From contig NZ_CP103288.1 in NCBI RefSeq assembly GCF_024758005.1, positions 1,364,001 to 1,428,000 on the forward strand: a stretch of 64,000 bases of DNA, written 5' to 3'. Positions within the stretch are counted from its first letter, which is position 1. Each line of letters starts with the position of its first letter. This DNA is from Pseudarthrobacter sp. NS4 (GTDB lineage Bacteria > Actinomycetota > Actinomycetes > Actinomycetales > Micrococcaceae). The notes beneath the pieces were generated by a model, which did no database searches, was not told the origin of the DNA, and saw nothing but the letters and a program-made list of their open reading frames with translations. Below are positions 63,391 to 64,000 of this stretch, one piece after another. Position numbers and translations under genes: made by a program.

Positions 63391-64000
63391 ATGTCAATCG
63401 AGCCACTCAGCTGGGGACGTGGGTCAGCACCCCACGACGGTGGGCTACGCACGCATAACTCCGGAGTGCCCGGGCAGCAATGGTCGGCGCCCGCCCGGAG
63501 CGCCAATCTGGAGGCTGTCGGAACGGCGCTCACCAGTGAAAACTCTTTGGGCGTCGTCATTACCGGCGGCCGCGGGGTAGGAAAATCTTCCCTGGCCCGT
63601 GCCGGAGTCGCAGACCTGGGGCCGGACTTTTGGTCCCTGCAGCTCCGCAGCGGGCCCAGCGGATCCACCACACCCTACGGCTGCCTCTCCTTCCTGCTGG
63701 CCCGGCTTCCGCAGGCTTACATGGGGTCGCCCACGGCCATCCTCCGCGGCATCACGTCGCTGATCCGCAGCGACGCCGCAGGCAGGCCCTGCGTCATTAC
63801 CCTTGACACGACCGGCAGCATTGATGACATGAGCGCCGGAGTGCTTTTGAACGTACTCCTGACCGGAACGGCAAAGATCGTTGCGGTAGCGCCGAATATC
63901 AGTGACCTGCCGGCCGATTTCCATTGGCTGATCACGGAGCGGCGCCTGACCGAGGTACGGCTAAGCAACCTCAACGAGCTACAGACCCGCCAGGTCCTGC
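63391..64000 (+). CDS. P-loop NTPase protein, probably a LuxR-type regulator, 3' end beyond the window
   Basis: The first 203 codons are present. After about 50 polar residues comes VGTALTSENSLGVVITGGRGVGKSSLARAGVADL, with Walker A GGRGVGKSS at about residues 59-67, then a Walker B-like VITLDTTGSIDD and IVAVAPNISDLP (sensor-like). This resembles the ATPase domain of large STAND-type LuxR regulators common in Arthrobacter, but the helix-turn-helix would be at the missing C-terminus, so the regulator call is a guess. ATG 63391 follows GGGGAAAAG. A hairpin and possible leader ORF precede it. Confidence 0.6.
   Translation, partial: MSIEPLSWGRGSAPHDGGLRTHNSGVPGQQWSAPARSANLEAVGTALTSENSLGVVITGGRGVGKSSLARAGVADLGPDFWSLQLRSGPSGSTTPYGCLSFLLARLPQAYMGSPTAILRGITSLIRSDAAGRPCVITLDTTGSIDDMSAGVLLNVLLTGTAKIVAVAPNISDLPADFHWLITERRLTEVRLSNLNELQTRQVL

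Overview
The window looks like a chromosomal segment of a high-GC Gram-positive actinobacterium, most likely Micrococcales of the Arthrobacter/Pseudarthrobacter type. This is an inference from gene content: mycothiol conjugate amidase, a WhiB regulator, RpfB, a FemABX-type cross-bridge enzyme, GlpX, DUF4245/DUF3499/DUF4307/DUF5719 proteins, strong G/C third-position bias and many leaderless genes. There is no rRNA, prophage, insertion sequence or CRISPR array, and only one tRNA (Gln, UUG). Most genes are housekeeping.

Layout. 1-2951: galactose (Leloir) genes, galT-galK leftward and an aldose 1-epimerase rightward from an AT-rich divergent promoter. 2991-10591: AI-2E-family permease, threonine dehydratase, rhomboid protease, greA, DUF4307, mca, a small membrane protein, hemolysin III and a Z-prenyl diphosphate synthase. 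10831-21686: PIN-PhoH protein, a GNAT, an unknown protein, prepilin peptidase, NUDIX, fumC, carbonic anhydrase, DUF4245, glpX, femX-like and manA. 21723-27539: LCP protein, purE-purK, GtrA, TIGR03089 and a whiB gene with an elaborate promoter. 27539-35544: a giant glycosyltransferase, DUF5719, a metallopeptidase-family protein, DUF3499, Trm112 and sahH. 35608-43656: L,D-transpeptidase, RDD, SpoIIM, DUF1461, acyl-CoA synthetase and protein mannosyltransferase. 43712-51431: rsmI, a frameshifted gabD-type dehydrogenase, then a leftward MoxR-DUF58-transglutaminase operon. 51595-64000: tatD, rpfB, rsmA, ispE, an ABC-F ATPase, TetR, tRNA-Gln, glmU, prs, rplY, pth and the start of a P-loop regulator-like gene.

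Several blocks keep the order I recall from mycobacteria: greA-mca-hemolysin III-Z-FPP synthase-phoH2-fum-glpX; manA...whiB2...sahH; and pmt/rsmI-tatD-rpfB-rsmA-ispE-ABC-F-pth-rplY-prs-glmU. Much of the content serves the cell envelope: polyprenyl carriers (Z-prenyl synthase, ispE), precursors (glmU, manA), wall assembly (LCP, femX, L,D-transpeptidase, GtrA, PMT, giant GT) and wall remodelling (rpfB).

The least ordinary material is non-coding or regulatory. There are three copies of a ~105-120 bp hairpin-forming repeat sharing an exact 14-mer; a possible 14-codon leaderless leader ORF overlapping a perfect hairpin before the last gene; structured leaders before greA, rplY and probably phoH; a double palindrome upstream of whiB; a TetR-type operator on the hemolysin III promoter; a one-base frameshift in gabD; and about 20 starts with a TANNNT hexamer 6-7 nt upstream and no ribosome-binding site. 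I found no clear new defence or mobile system.
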